Source of the DNA: VGBK01 sp043810615
GTDB lineage: Bacteria > Actinomycetota > Acidimicrobiia > Spongiisociales > UBA11373
DNA: 30,329 nucleotides
Assembly (NCBI GenBank): GCA_043810615.1
Contig: JBDROA010000118.1
Location: 1 to 30,329, forward strand
Direction of reading: 5' to 3'
A model generated the notes under the pieces. It was not told the DNA's origin. It searched no databases and worked only from the letters and a program-made list of their open reading frames with translations. Shown piece by piece: positions 22,404-30,029 of the stretch (positions are counted from its first letter, which is position 1; the number at the start of each line of letters is the position of its first letter). The position numbers and the translations under genes are program-made.

Positions 22404-22473
22404 AGGCCGCTCGCCGCCGGGCGCGGCGATAGCCCCCCCCCCCGGTGGCCGTCACCCGGGCGGGCGCGGCCTC
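22403..22473. terminator. Nested inverted repeats between convergent genes, with an 11-C run
   Basis: GAGGCCGC (22403-22410) pairs with GCGGCCTC (22466-22473), and inside it CGCCGC-CGGGC-GCGGCG forms a smaller stem (22412-22428). A run of eleven C bases sits at 22433-22443. The structure spans the gap between the stops of the fusion gene and the PiT transporter, as expected for a bidirectional terminator. Confidence 0.4.
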
Positions 22474-23518
22474 AGCCCTTGAACAGCCGCACCACCAGGA
22501 TGAAGGCGGCGGCAACCAGCCCGGACATGGGGATGGTGAAGATCCAGGCCCACACCACCCGGCGGGCAACTCCCCAACGCACCGCCGAAAGGCGGCGAGT
22601 GGCCCCGACCCCGACGATCGCCCCGGTGATGGTGTGGGTGGTGCTCACCGGGATGCCAAGGGAGGTGTTCAGCGCCAGTGTCAACGCCCCGGCCGTCTCG
22701 GCGGCGAACCCGTGGACCGGCTTCAGCCTGGTGAGACGCGCTCCCATGGTGTGCACGATGCGCCAGCCCCCCGTCATGGTGCCCAGGGCGATGGCGGCGT
22801 GGGCTGAGAGCACCACCCACAGCGGGATGTCGGGCAGCTTGCCCCCGGGGCCCGACGCCAGGAACCCCCCGGCCACGAGCACCGCGGTCATTATCCCCAT
22901 CGAGTTCTGCGCGTCGTTGCCACCGTGGCCCAGGCTGTAGGCCGCGGCTGAGAGCAGCTGGCCCTTGCGGAAGATGTGGTCGACGCGGTCGGGGCGGGCG
23001 CGGCGGAAGATCCAGAGGAGGGCCACCATGAAGGCGAAGCCAAGCGCCATCCCCAGCAGCGGGGAGAGCACGATGAAGATCAGGATCTTGGCCCACCCCG
23101 CGGCTTGAAGCAGGCCGGCATACGGCCCACCGGTGACCAACTGCGCGACGATCGCTCCCCCGGCGAAGCCCCCGGCCAGGGCGTGCGACGAGCTGGAGGG
23201 CAGTCCGAAGTACCAGGTGATGACGTCCCATACGATCGCCCCGAGCAGAGCAGCGAGCAGCACCCAGAGCCGCCAGTCCGCGGCCACCCGGGTCACGTCG
23301 ACCAGCCCCTGGCCCACCGTCCTGGCGACGCCCGTGCCGAACACCACGAAGGCGAGGAAGTTGAAAGCGGCCGCCCAGACCACAGCGACACCGGGGCGCA
23401 GCACCCGGGTGGAGACCACAGTGGCGATGGAGTTGGCGGCGTCGTGCCAGCCATTGGCGAAGTCGAAGACCAGGGCGGTCAGGAGGATGACGATGGCGAA
23501 GGCTGCCGTGGAGTCCAA
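22472..23518 (-). CDS. pit: Low-affinity inorganic phosphate transporter, PiT family
   Basis: 348 residues, nearly all hydrophobic helices. Two family signatures are present: FDFANGWHDAANSIATVVSTRVL at the N-terminus and SLGHGGNDAQNSMGIM in the middle, the duplicated PiT motifs whose Asp/Asn residues line the transport path. A third, ALNTSLGIPVSTTHTITGAIVGVG, is the conserved C-terminal half equivalent of FGLPSSSSHALAGGFAGG. It imports phosphate by proton or cation symport across the inner membrane. It begins 15 bases after the DUF47 gene on the same strand, a standard two-gene operon. Confidence 0.95.
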   Translation of the reverse strand: MDSTAAFAIVILLTALVFDFANGWHDAANSIATVVSTRVLRPGVAVVWAAAFNFLAFVVFGTGVARTVGQGLVDVTRVAADWRLWVLLAALLGAIVWDVITWYFGLPSSSSHALAGGFAGGAIVAQLVTGGPYAGLLQAAGWAKILIFIVLSPLLGMALGFAFMVALLWIFRRARPDRVDHIFRKGQLLSAAAYSLGHGGNDAQNSMGIMTAVLVAGGFLASGPGGKLPDIPLWVVLSAHAAIALGTMTGGWRIVHTMGARLTRLKPVHGFAAETAGALTLALNTSLGIPVSTTHTITGAIVGVGATRRLSAVRWGVARRVVWAWIFTIPMSGLVAAAFILVVRLFKG

Positions 23519-23533
23519 GGCGTGGGCCGCCGC

Positions 23534-24148
23534 TCAGGTGTGCTTCACGACGATGCTCTCGAGGCTCTCGGCAAGGTGCTTGCACCGGTCGATGGCGTCC
23601 TCCAACTGCTCGTAGATCGACACCCACTTGACGACTTCGATGGCGTTGGGCTCCTCGGTGAACAGGCGGTGCAGTGCTTCGGCGTAGAGCACGTCGGCCC
23701 GCTTCTCGAGGCGGCGCACTCGCCGGTTGTGCTCGGTGACCCCGTTGTGCGCCTTGAGTTGGCCGAAGGCACCCTCCACTTCCACGAGCGAATCGGCCAG
23801 GATGCCGGCGATCTCGGGCACGTCGGGCCGCAGCGGGATGGCGTGGACGATCTCGAGGCGCCGGGCCAGGCCGTTGATCTCGTCGATGATGTCGTCGGCC
23901 CGGGTGGTGAGCAGGTAGATGTCCTCGCGGTCGATGGGAGTGATGAAGCTGGTGTTCAGCTTGCCCACGATGTCGGCCACCAGCTGGTCGCACTCCTCCT
24001 CGATCGCCTTGATCTGCTCGGCGTACCCCGTCCGGTGGTCGTAGTCGGCAAGGAGGTCGACGAACAGCGCTCCCCCGGAGCGGACCTTCCCAATGAGACC
24101 CGTGAGGAGGGCGAAGTACTTTTCCTCACGGGGGATGAAGCGGACCAT
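23534..24148 (-). CDS. DUF47 family PhoU-like protein, partner of PiT
   Basis: 204 residues, soluble and helical: MVRFIPREEKYFALLTGLIGKV, then IKAIEEECDQLVADIVGKLNTSFITPIDREDIYLLTTRADDIIDEI, the DUF47 hallmark (E-x-x-x-D and D-R-E-D pairs likely coordinate metal). Proteins of this family sit next to PiT transporters and are thought to regulate phosphate uptake like PhoU. The ATG has GGGAGGG just upstream and a TAGTGT hexamer 32 bases further out. Confidence 0.93.
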   Translation of the reverse strand: MVRFIPREEKYFALLTGLIGKVRSGGALFVDLLADYDHRTGYAEQIKAIEEECDQLVADIVGKLNTSFITPIDREDIYLLTTRADDIIDEINGLARRLEIVHAIPLRPDVPEIAGILADSLVEVEGAFGQLKAHNGVTEHNRRVRRLEKRADVLYAEALHRLFTEEPNAIEVVKWVSIYEQLEDAIDRCKHLAESLESIVVKHT

Positions 24149-24180
24149 GTCCCTCCCGCGGCACCAGGCGCCAACCCGTC

Positions 24181-24186
24181 ACACTA
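24181..24186 (-). promoter_or_regulatory. -10 element (TAGTGT) of the DUF47-PiT operon
   Basis: On the minus strand TAGTGT lies 32 bases before the ATG at 24148, leaving a short leader with the GGGAGGG ribosome binding site. No PHO-box-like direct repeat was recognised. Confidence 0.35.
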
Positions 24187-24278
24187 CCCCGTCGGCGGAG
24201 GCCCCTCTCCGGGCGGCTGGGGGAGCGGCGGGAGCGTGCCCGCCACACCCCGAGGAGGGCGCACCAACCGCCTCGCCC

Positions 24279-27026
24279 CTACCCCGTGTTGCGCAACCCG
24301 GTGGCGATCCCGTTCAGGGTGAGGAGTAGCGCCCGCTCCAGCGCCGGGTCGCCGGGGCCGTCGGCTCTCCGCCGGGCCAGCAGGGAGGCCTGGATGAGGT
24401 GGAGGGGGGCCAGGTAGGCGTCCCGCACCTCCAAGGTGCGCTTCAGCGTCGGATTCCCGGCGAGCAACCCGGGGCCGCCGGTGAGGCGCAGCACCTCGTC
24501 CACGGTGCGCTCGTGCTCGGCCTCGATCTCCTCGAAGATGGGCCACAGCGCCGGCTCCACCAGGCGCTCCACGTAGCGGGCGGCCACACCGAGGTCGGTC
24601 TTGGCCAGTGTCATCTCGACGTTGCTGATGAAGGTGCGGAAGAAGCGCCAGGAGCGGTGCATCTCGTCGAGGGCCTCGCCCCAGCCGTCGGCCCGGGCGG
24701 TGGCCAGGCCGCAGCCCACCCCGTACCAGCCGGGCACGATCTGGCGGGTCTGGGTCCAGCCGAACACCCAGGGAATGGCCCGAAGCCCGGCCAAACCCTC
24801 GGCCTCCCACCCGGGGCGGCGGGCGGGACGCGACCCCAGCCTGAGGGCCTCCAGTTCGGCCACCGGCGTGGCCGTCAGGAAGTAGCGCATCAGCCCGGGG
24901 TGCTCCACCAGGCCCCGATAGGCCCGGTAGGCGGCCGAGGAGACCGCCTCCATGGCGGCGGTCCAGCGCTGCAGGGCGGTGCGGTCGTGGCGGGGGGTGC
25001 GATGCAGCAGCGAAGCCTCCAGCGTGGCGGCCAGGGCGATCTCCAGGTTCCGCCGGGCCAGGCCGGGAAGGGCGTACTTGTCCGAGATCACCTCCCCCTG
25101 CTCCGTGACCTTGATGGCGGCATCCACCGTGCGGAAGGGCTGCGCCAGGATGGCGTCGCCGGTGGGGCCACCCCCCCGGCCCACGGTGCCGCCCCGGCCG
25201 TGGAAGATGCGCAGCCGCACGCCGTGCCGGGCGGCGCAGTCGTGGAGGCGCCGGGCGGCGCGGTGCAGCTCCCACTGGCCCGTGGTGATGCCGGCCTGCT
25301 TGGCGGAGTCCGAGTAGCCGAGCATCACCTCCTGCAGGCCGCCGCGGCCGTCCACCAGGCCGCGATAGGCCCGGTCGGAGAGCAGGGCGTCGAGGGTGTC
25401 GCTGGCGGCGCGTATGCCCTCGAGGGTCTCGAAGAGGGGCACCACCCCCAGGCGGGCCCGTCCCGCCTCGAGATCCACGAGGCCGGCCCGAGCGGCGAGG
25501 ACCATCACGGCGAGCACGTCGTCGGGCCCCGTCGTCTCGGAGACGACGTACGACTCCACGACCTGCTCCCCGAAGCGGTCGAGGTCGGCGGCCAACGCCT
25601 GCAGCAGGGCCCGGGGCCCGTCGGTGGGGACATCCCCCGGGTCGGTGCCGGGCCCGGGGCTCGCCAGTTCCGCCAGCAGCCGCCGGGTCCGCCCGGGACG
25701 ATCGAGCGCGGCGTAGCCCTCGAAGCCGGCGAGGCGGGCCACCGCCTCGTGATGGCGGGCGGCGTGGTCGCGCAGGTCCAGGGTGGCCAGGCCGAAGCCG
25801 AAGGCGGCCACGCGCCGGATGAGGCGGGTGAGCGACCCGGCGGAGATCCGGGCCCCGCCGTGGGCCTCCAGGGAGCGGCGCATCGTTTCCAGGTCGGCGA
25901 GCAGGCCGCCCTGCCCCTCGTAGCCCCGTCCCGGGCCCACCGCTTCACCGCCGAGCAGCCGCTCCCGGGTGTGGGCCAGTCGCTCCTCGACGAAGCGGCA
26001 CTTGAGCCGGTACGGCTCGGCGGCATGGCGGGCGCCGTAGCGCTCCGCCACCTCGGGGAGGGCGGCGGCATCGGCCTCCAGCGAAGCCGCCAGTTCGGCC
26101 GAGATCCCCACCACGGTGGTGGAGGGCGACAGTTCCAGCCCCAGTTCCTCCACGGCGGCCAGCAAGCGAGCCAGGCCGTGGTGGTGCTGCTGGACCAGGA
26201 CCTCGTGCGTGACCGCGGCGGTGACCGCCGGGTTGCCGTCGCGGTCGCCCCCCGCCCACGTGCCGAAGCGGAGGGGGGCGGCGTCGAGTGGCAGGGTCAC
26301 TCCGAGCCGGGCCAGCTGACGGTCCACATGGCCGGAGAGGTCCCCCACCGCGTCGAACAGGGCGAGCAGCCAGTGGACGGCCTGGCGGGCCTCGTCGATG
26401 GGGGTGGGCCGCGCGTGGCGCAGCTCGTCGGTCTGCCACAGCGCCTCGATGGTGGCGGCCAGCTCCCGGTCCACCTCAGCCGACTCGGCGGCGGAGAGAG
26501 CGGAGCGACGCCGCCGCTCCAGCAGGCCGGCGACGGCGAACAGCTTGGAGAGGGTGGACCAGCGCGTCGCCTCGGTGGGATGGGCGGTCAGCACCGGGCG
26601 AACCTCGAGGCGCGCCACCACGTCCTCGATGTCGCCGGCGGGGAGGCCGGCCTCCAGGATGCGCCCGACCGTCCCCTCCAGCCAGCCATGGCCCCCGGCG
26701 CCGGCCTCGAGCAGGTCCGCTCGATGGGCCTGCTCCACCACGTTGGCCAGGTGGAAGTAGGCGGTGAAGGCCCGCACCAGGGCGATGGTGGTGTCGAGGT
26801 CGAGACCGGAGAGCAGGGTATCGAGGGGCGAGGCGGCCGACGGGCCGGCATGCTGTCCGCGGGAGGCGGCCCGCCGCCGCACCTCGTCCACCAGCTCGGG
26901 GAGCTGCGAGCCCACCTGGCGGGCCAGGGTCTCGCGCAGCAGGCGCTCCACCAGGTCCAGGTCGGCGCGCAGCGCGGCGGTGTCGGCCGCCATCTCCTCG
27001 GGGGTGCCGGGCGCGGGCTGGGTCAC
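24279..27026 (-). CDS. ppc: Phosphoenolpyruvate carboxylase
   Basis: 915 residues from the GTG at 27026. It carboxylates PEP with bicarbonate to oxaloacetate, feeding the TCA cycle. All signatures are present: LTAHPTEATRWSTL with catalytic H149, GGDRDGNPAVT, MLGYSDSAKQAGITTGQW, the glycine-rich loop FHGRGGTVGRGGGPT, GSRPARRPG, RAIPWVFGWTQTR and the terminal NGIATGLRNTG that belongs in the active site. Length fits bacterial enzymes. The open frame extends to 27338, but that part is low-complexity and antisense to a toxin remnant. The GTG is supported by TACTCT seven bases upstream; an ATG at 26993 is the alternative. The very long opposite-strand open frame here is a shadow. Confidence 0.95.
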   Translation of the reverse strand: MTQPAPGTPEEMAADTAALRADLDLVERLLRETLARQVGSQLPELVDEVRRRAASRGQHAGPSAASPLDTLLSGLDLDTTIALVRAFTAYFHLANVVEQAHRADLLEAGAGGHGWLEGTVGRILEAGLPAGDIEDVVARLEVRPVLTAHPTEATRWSTLSKLFAVAGLLERRRRSALSAAESAEVDRELAATIEALWQTDELRHARPTPIDEARQAVHWLLALFDAVGDLSGHVDRQLARLGVTLPLDAAPLRFGTWAGGDRDGNPAVTAAVTHEVLVQQHHHGLARLLAAVEELGLELSPSTTVVGISAELAASLEADAAALPEVAERYGARHAAEPYRLKCRFVEERLAHTRERLLGGEAVGPGRGYEGQGGLLADLETMRRSLEAHGGARISAGSLTRLIRRVAAFGFGLATLDLRDHAARHHEAVARLAGFEGYAALDRPGRTRRLLAELASPGPGTDPGDVPTDGPRALLQALAADLDRFGEQVVESYVVSETTGPDDVLAVMVLAARAGLVDLEAGRARLGVVPLFETLEGIRAASDTLDALLSDRAYRGLVDGRGGLQEVMLGYSDSAKQAGITTGQWELHRAARRLHDCAARHGVRLRIFHGRGGTVGRGGGPTGDAILAQPFRTVDAAIKVTEQGEVISDKYALPGLARRNLEIALAATLEASLLHRTPRHDRTALQRWTAAMEAVSSAAYRAYRGLVEHPGLMRYFLTATPVAELEALRLGSRPARRPGWEAEGLAGLRAIPWVFGWTQTRQIVPGWYGVGCGLATARADGWGEALDEMHRSWRFFRTFISNVEMTLAKTDLGVAARYVERLVEPALWPIFEEIEAEHERTVDEVLRLTGGPGLLAGNPTLKRTLEVRDAYLAPLHLIQASLLARRRADGPGDPALERALLLTLNGIATGLRNTG

Positions 27027-27033
27027 GGCGGGG

Positions 27034-27039
27034 AGAGTA
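27034..27039 (-). promoter_or_regulatory. -10 element (TACTCT) of ppc, probably leaderless
   Basis: On the minus strand TACTCT is followed by seven bases (CCCCGCC) and the GTG at 27026. There is no Shine-Dalgarno sequence, so this spacing decides the start. Confidence 0.4.
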
Positions 27040-27068
27040 GAGGGCGGCGTGCAGGGCCGTGCCGAGGC

Positions 27069-27345
27069 GTGATCGTTCTCGACGCATCCGTCCCGGCAGC
27101 CGCCCTGGGTGACGACGGCCGCGACGGCGACCGGGCCCAGGACCTGCTGCACAGTGCCGGCTCCGCGGCGGTGCCCGACTGCGACGACGTGGAGACCGCT
27201 GCCGTGCTGCGCAAGGGATGGCTTGACGGCGGGCCTCACCGACGCACGCTTCGGGGCAGCCCTCGAGGCGCTCGCCGATCGGCACCGGGATTCATCTCGG
27301 GGGATCCGCTGCCGGGTGCGGCTGGTCACGGCCACCACTGCCTGA
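27069..27345 (+). pseudogene. VapC-like PIN-domain toxin remnant, frameshifted and truncated
   Basis: From the GTG at 27069 the frame reads VIVLDASVPAAALGDDGRDGDRA..., the standard VapC opening with the first metal-binding Asp (residue 5), then VPDCDDVETAAVLRKGWLDGG with the conserved Glu. At about 27231 the frame shifts: the next family segment, LTDARFGAALEALADRHRD, reads in the +1 frame to TGA at 27343-27345. The C-terminal half with the remaining acidic residues (the 'LTAYDAAYVALAE' region) is missing. No antitoxin gene lies upstream; only 42 bases separate it from the divergent ppc start. It is therefore inactive as an RNase toxin. Confidence 0.6.
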
Positions 27346-27364
27346 GGCGACGCCGTCTCCCGCC

Positions 27365-28016
27365 TCAGACATCGGTGTTGAAGGTGTCGCAGCCGGTGGG
27401 ATCGCCGCCGTCGAGGCCCACCCGAGACCAGGTCCGGCGCTGCGCCGAAGAGCCGTGGGCCCGGTTCTCGGGATTCATCCGGCCCTGCATCTGCTGCAGG
27501 ATGCGGTGCCCGTACTCGTGGGCGATGACCCAGGCCTCGGCGAAGGGACCACCCTCGGCGCCGAAGCGGCTCTGCAGTTCGTCGAAAAACCCGGGGTCGA
27601 TGCGGATGTTCCCGCCGTTGGGGCAGTAGAAGGGGCCTACCGCGGTGGTCGCATCGCCGCAGCCGCCGTGCACCCCCTCGGTGAAGAAGGTGGTCGGCGC
27701 CATCTGGTAGCCCTGGCCCGCCTGGGCCCGATAGGCCTGGACGTGTTCACGTAGTCCACGATGCGGCAATCGTCGCGCGTGTTGGCGTCGGCACCGGTCT
27801 GGCCTTCCCGGCTGAGGTCGCCGGTGGTTGCTCGCCGACCTTCTCGCCGTTGCGGCCGACCCTCAGCTGCGACGGGTCACCCCCGAGGAGCAGGGTCGGC
27901 ACCAGGGCGATGATCCCCATGATCTCGCCGCCGACCGTCGCTCCCTGGCCCGAGCTCATCCGGCGGCGGCCGCCCACCCGGCTGGTGTCGAGGCGAGCCT
28001 CGGGTCGGAAGGTCAT
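27365..28016 (-). pseudogene. Neutral zinc metallopeptidase (YpfJ/KPN_02809 type), decayed
   Basis: The start at 28016 gives MTFRPEARLDTSRVGGRRR, then a hydrophobic helix (IMGIIALVPTLLLGGDP), the usual N-terminus of this membrane-anchored family. Near 27828 the frame changes: DLSREGQTGADANTRDDCRIVDYVN reads in a second frame, and near 27743 a third frame carries VQAYRAQAGQGYQMAPTTFFTEGVHGGCG...VGPFYCP...IDPGFFDELQSRFG and the zinc motif HEYGH. Directly after HEYGH about 90-100 residues of the normal protein, including the ELQADC segment expected to hold the third zinc ligand, are absent; the frame jumps to the family ending GDPTGCDTFNTD. At least two frameshifts plus an internal deletion make it inactive. 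Confidence 0.75.
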
Positions 28017-28108
28017 CGCTGACCCCCCTCCGGCTGCTTCATCGCTGGACCGCAAGGCGAGTCTCGGCTCCCCTGATACCCGAGTGCGCGAGGTGCCCCG
28101 AACCCTGC

Positions 28109-28309
28109 TCAGTCGACCACGAATGTGACTTTCAGGATCACTTGATAACCGACGATGGAGTCGCCCTCGACCATCACCTTCTGCCCCTCGACCCAGGCCT
28201 CGCGAATGCCGTGCACCGACTCGCCCGCCTTGGAGATGCCGGAACGGATGGCATCGTCGAACGACAGATCGGAACGGGAGGTCACCTCGATCACCTTGGC
28301 TATCGACAT
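28109..28309 (-). CDS. Dodecin-family flavin-binding protein
   Basis: 66 residues: MSIAKVIEVTSRSDLSFDDAI, then GISKAGESVHGIREAWVEGQKVMVEGDSIVGYQVILKVTFVVD. This is the full dodecin length with the three-strand, one-helix pattern and the conserved 'S-x-x-S-x-x-D-A-I' and 'V-x-G-I-x-x-A-W-V' segments. Dodecins form hollow dodecamers that store or buffer riboflavin, FMN or CoA in the cytoplasm. AGGAGGG three bases before the ATG is a strong ribosome binding site, and TACAGT 27 bases upstream is a -10 candidate. Confidence 0.93.
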   Translation of the reverse strand: MSIAKVIEVTSRSDLSFDDAIRSGISKAGESVHGIREAWVEGQKVMVEGDSIVGYQVILKVTFVVD

Positions 28310-28336
28310 AGTCCCTCCTGACTGAGTGACACCGTC

Positions 28337-28342
28337 ACTGTA
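28337..28342 (-). promoter_or_regulatory. -10 element (TACAGT) of the dodecin gene
   Basis: On the minus strand TACAGT lies 27 bases before the ATG at 28309, followed by a leader with a strong ribosome binding site. It sits next to an imperfect palindrome TGAGTGACACCGTCACTG (28323-28340), which could be an operator. Confidence 0.3.
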
Positions 28343-28370
28343 TCGGCAAACCACTCCTTTCGCCCCCCCG

Positions 28371-28420
28371 GCCCTCCCCTACCCTTCCTGCGGGCGAGCT
28401 ACGCGCTAACTCACGCGCCC
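28371..28420 (+). repeat. 50-base direct repeat, copy A
   Basis: Matches 29975-30024 without gaps at 40 of 50 positions. Both copies contain a TACNCT hexamer (TACCCT at 28380-28385) followed by CGGGCGAG and end in ACGCGCCC. In copy B this block is the upstream region of the tRNA-Arg fragment; here no tRNA follows. It could be a promoter for the fibronectin gene or a duplication relic. Confidence 0.55.
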
Positions 28421-28779
28421 GTGGGGTTGGCGCGAAACCTCAAATCCCCTGGTCGGGGTCTATCGGGTCTTCGCCCGCGGAACGCGAGACGGCCGATTCC
28501 GGAACGCGAAGGACGCGGCAATGCTCCGCATGATGGCGCCGACCCTCCCTCGCGGGACCGGCCGGGAGGAGCGGACGCTCCGGCGGCGAGGGTTTCTCTC
28601 TCCGCCGCGAAATGGAAGCCGTACCCCTGAAGATGGTGCCGTCGGTAACAGGACTGAACCAGACCGCAACGACGGGAGCAATCACCGAAGCCCCGGCACG
28701 GGACGACTGGACGATGTCCCCGACTGCCGGGTCTCGGGCCCCATTTGCCCGCCGGAAAGAGATCAGAAAAGGGAGACCC
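28421..28779. other. Non-coding stretch upstream of the fibronectin gene
   Basis: About 360 bases with no convincing protein gene; the in-frame extension of the fibronectin gene to 28612 lacks coding character and precedes the signal peptide. An inverted repeat of moderate strength, GGAGCGGACGCTCC, lies at 28568-28581. No tRNA, riboswitch or repeat array was recognised. The stretch may be a long 5' leader if transcription starts at the repeat copy A hexamer. Confidence 0.4.
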
Positions 28780-29715
28780 ATGAAACGCTTCCTGGTGCTA
28801 GCGCTGTTGGCGGGTGTCTTGGCCGTAGTGCCGCAGGCTGCATCGGCTGCGCCCATCAGCCCCGGGTGCCAGCAACTGAATCAGCCGACTCACGACGGCT
28901 ACTACTCGGACGTGGAAACCCCCGGCCTCCAGTTCTTCCAGGGAGAGGTTCTGAGGGTCAGGGCGGGGGATCCCTCCGACGGTGCCTCCTGGGTGCATCT
29001 CCTGGTCGATCAGGGGGTCGTCGTCGATGCCCCCTTCCCGGGGAGGGCAGTCTGGGCCGTTCCCGCGGACGGCACCTACGTCATCGGTTGGGAAGCCGGG
29101 GGCGATGCGACCTGGCGGGTCTCCTGCAGGGCTGCCACCGTTCCCTTCGCCCCCCAGGGGTTGCTTGGTGCGCCGGGGGATGGATGGGCCAGGATCTCGT
29201 GGGGGACCCCTGCATTCGGTGGGGGAGCCCCGATCGACGACTACCGGGTGCAGTACCGCCTCAAGGGCACCAACGACTGGACCATCGTCCCGGATGAGGT
29301 CTCCACCGTCCGTCACACCTACGTGTACGGCCTCGCCAACGGCGAGACCTACCGGTTCCGGGTGGCTGCCCACAACGCCTACGGCTGGGGCCCCTGGTCG
29401 CTCCAGGTGGCGGTGAGGGCAGGGGCGCCCACCGAGCCGAGGGCCCCCGCGACAACGCCGGGCGATGGACAGGTTCAGGTGAGTTGGGGGGCGCCGTTCT
29501 CCGAAGGCGGAGCCCCGGTCACCGACTACGTTGTCCACCACCGGATCAAGGGCACGACCACCTGGGCGGTCTTCTGTGATGGGCGCTCGACAGTGCGTCA
29601 CACCAACGTCCTGGGGCTGACCAATGGAGAGACCTACGAGTTCCGGGCGGCAGCCAAGAACGCATACGGAAGGGGCCCGTGGTCGGAGGTCGTCGAGGGC
29701 AGTCCCACCGCTTGA
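28780..29715 (+). CDS. Secreted protein with two fibronectin type III domains
   Basis: 311 residues. Signal peptide MKRFLVLALLAGVLAVVPQAASA with cleavage before APISPG. An N-terminal beta domain (about 30-125) contains a Cys pair. Two adjacent FN3 domains follow (about 127-217 and 220-310), each with W-G-x-P near the start, [DE]-Y-x-V and N-G-E-T-Y-x-F-R-x-A-A-x-N-A-Y-G-x-G-P-W-S near the end; the two are very similar to each other, so they arose by duplication. Such domains usually bind proteins or carbohydrates on the cell surface; no catalytic domain is present. AAAAGGGAG upstream supports the start. A perfect 15-bp hairpin follows the gene. Confidence 0.88.
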   Translation: MKRFLVLALLAGVLAVVPQAASAAPISPGCQQLNQPTHDGYYSDVETPGLQFFQGEVLRVRAGDPSDGASWVHLLVDQGVVVDAPFPGRAVWAVPADGTYVIGWEAGGDATWRVSCRAATVPFAPQGLLGAPGDGWARISWGTPAFGGGAPIDDYRVQYRLKGTNDWTIVPDEVSTVRHTYVYGLANGETYRFRVAAHNAYGWGPWSLQVAVRAGAPTEPRAPATTPGDGQVQVSWGAPFSEGGAPVTDYVVHHRIKGTTTWAVFCDGRSTVRHTNVLGLTNGETYEFRAAAKNAYGRGPWSEVVEGSPTA

Positions 29716-29781
29716 CCCACTATGGGTCGCCGGGCCAGGAGGCGCACTAGCAGCCCGACCGGCCTCGGCAGCCGCAGCCGC

Positions 29782-29820
29782 CGAAGGGGTCTGGAGGGAT
29801 CCAATCTCCAGACCCCTTCG
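29782..29820. terminator. Perfect 15-bp stem-loop after the fibronectin gene
   Basis: CGAAGGGGTCTGGAG (29782-29796) and CTCCAGACCCCTTCG (29806-29820) are exact complements around a 9-base loop. It lies 67 bases after the stop codon and is the strongest hairpin in the window. No long U-tract follows on either strand. Most likely a terminator. Confidence 0.65.
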
Positions 29821-29974
29821 ATTCGCCGGCCCCGCCAGCCCGTGAGAAGCGTGCCATCAGTCGACCAGTCCTCCCGCCAGCTGTTGGCAAGCTCCGCCGC
29901 ATCCCGCAACGGAAGCGTCTCGCTGACCCCGGCGGCCCTACTGCGGCCCTCGAAGGTCACCTTCCCCCCACCCT

Positions 29975-30024
29975 GCCCTCTCCTACACTCCCCCCGGGCG
30001 AGTTTCGCGCCGACTAACGCGCCC
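29975..30024 (+). repeat. 50-base direct repeat, copy B, upstream of the tRNA fragment
   Basis: Ungapped partner of 28371-28420 (40 of 50 identical). It contains TACACT (29984-29989), a good -10 hexamer about 40 bases before the tRNA 5' end, so it is probably the tRNA promoter and leader. The rest of the gap between 29821 and 29974 shows nothing recognisable. Confidence 0.55.
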
Positions 30025-30029
30025 ACCCC

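Noticed and set aside
24399..27629. A 1076-codon open frame on the plus strand opposite ppc
   Set aside because: It is antisense to a perfect PEP carboxylase, has a composition of His/Gln/Gly/Val expected from reverse-strand high-GC coding DNA, and shows no domain.
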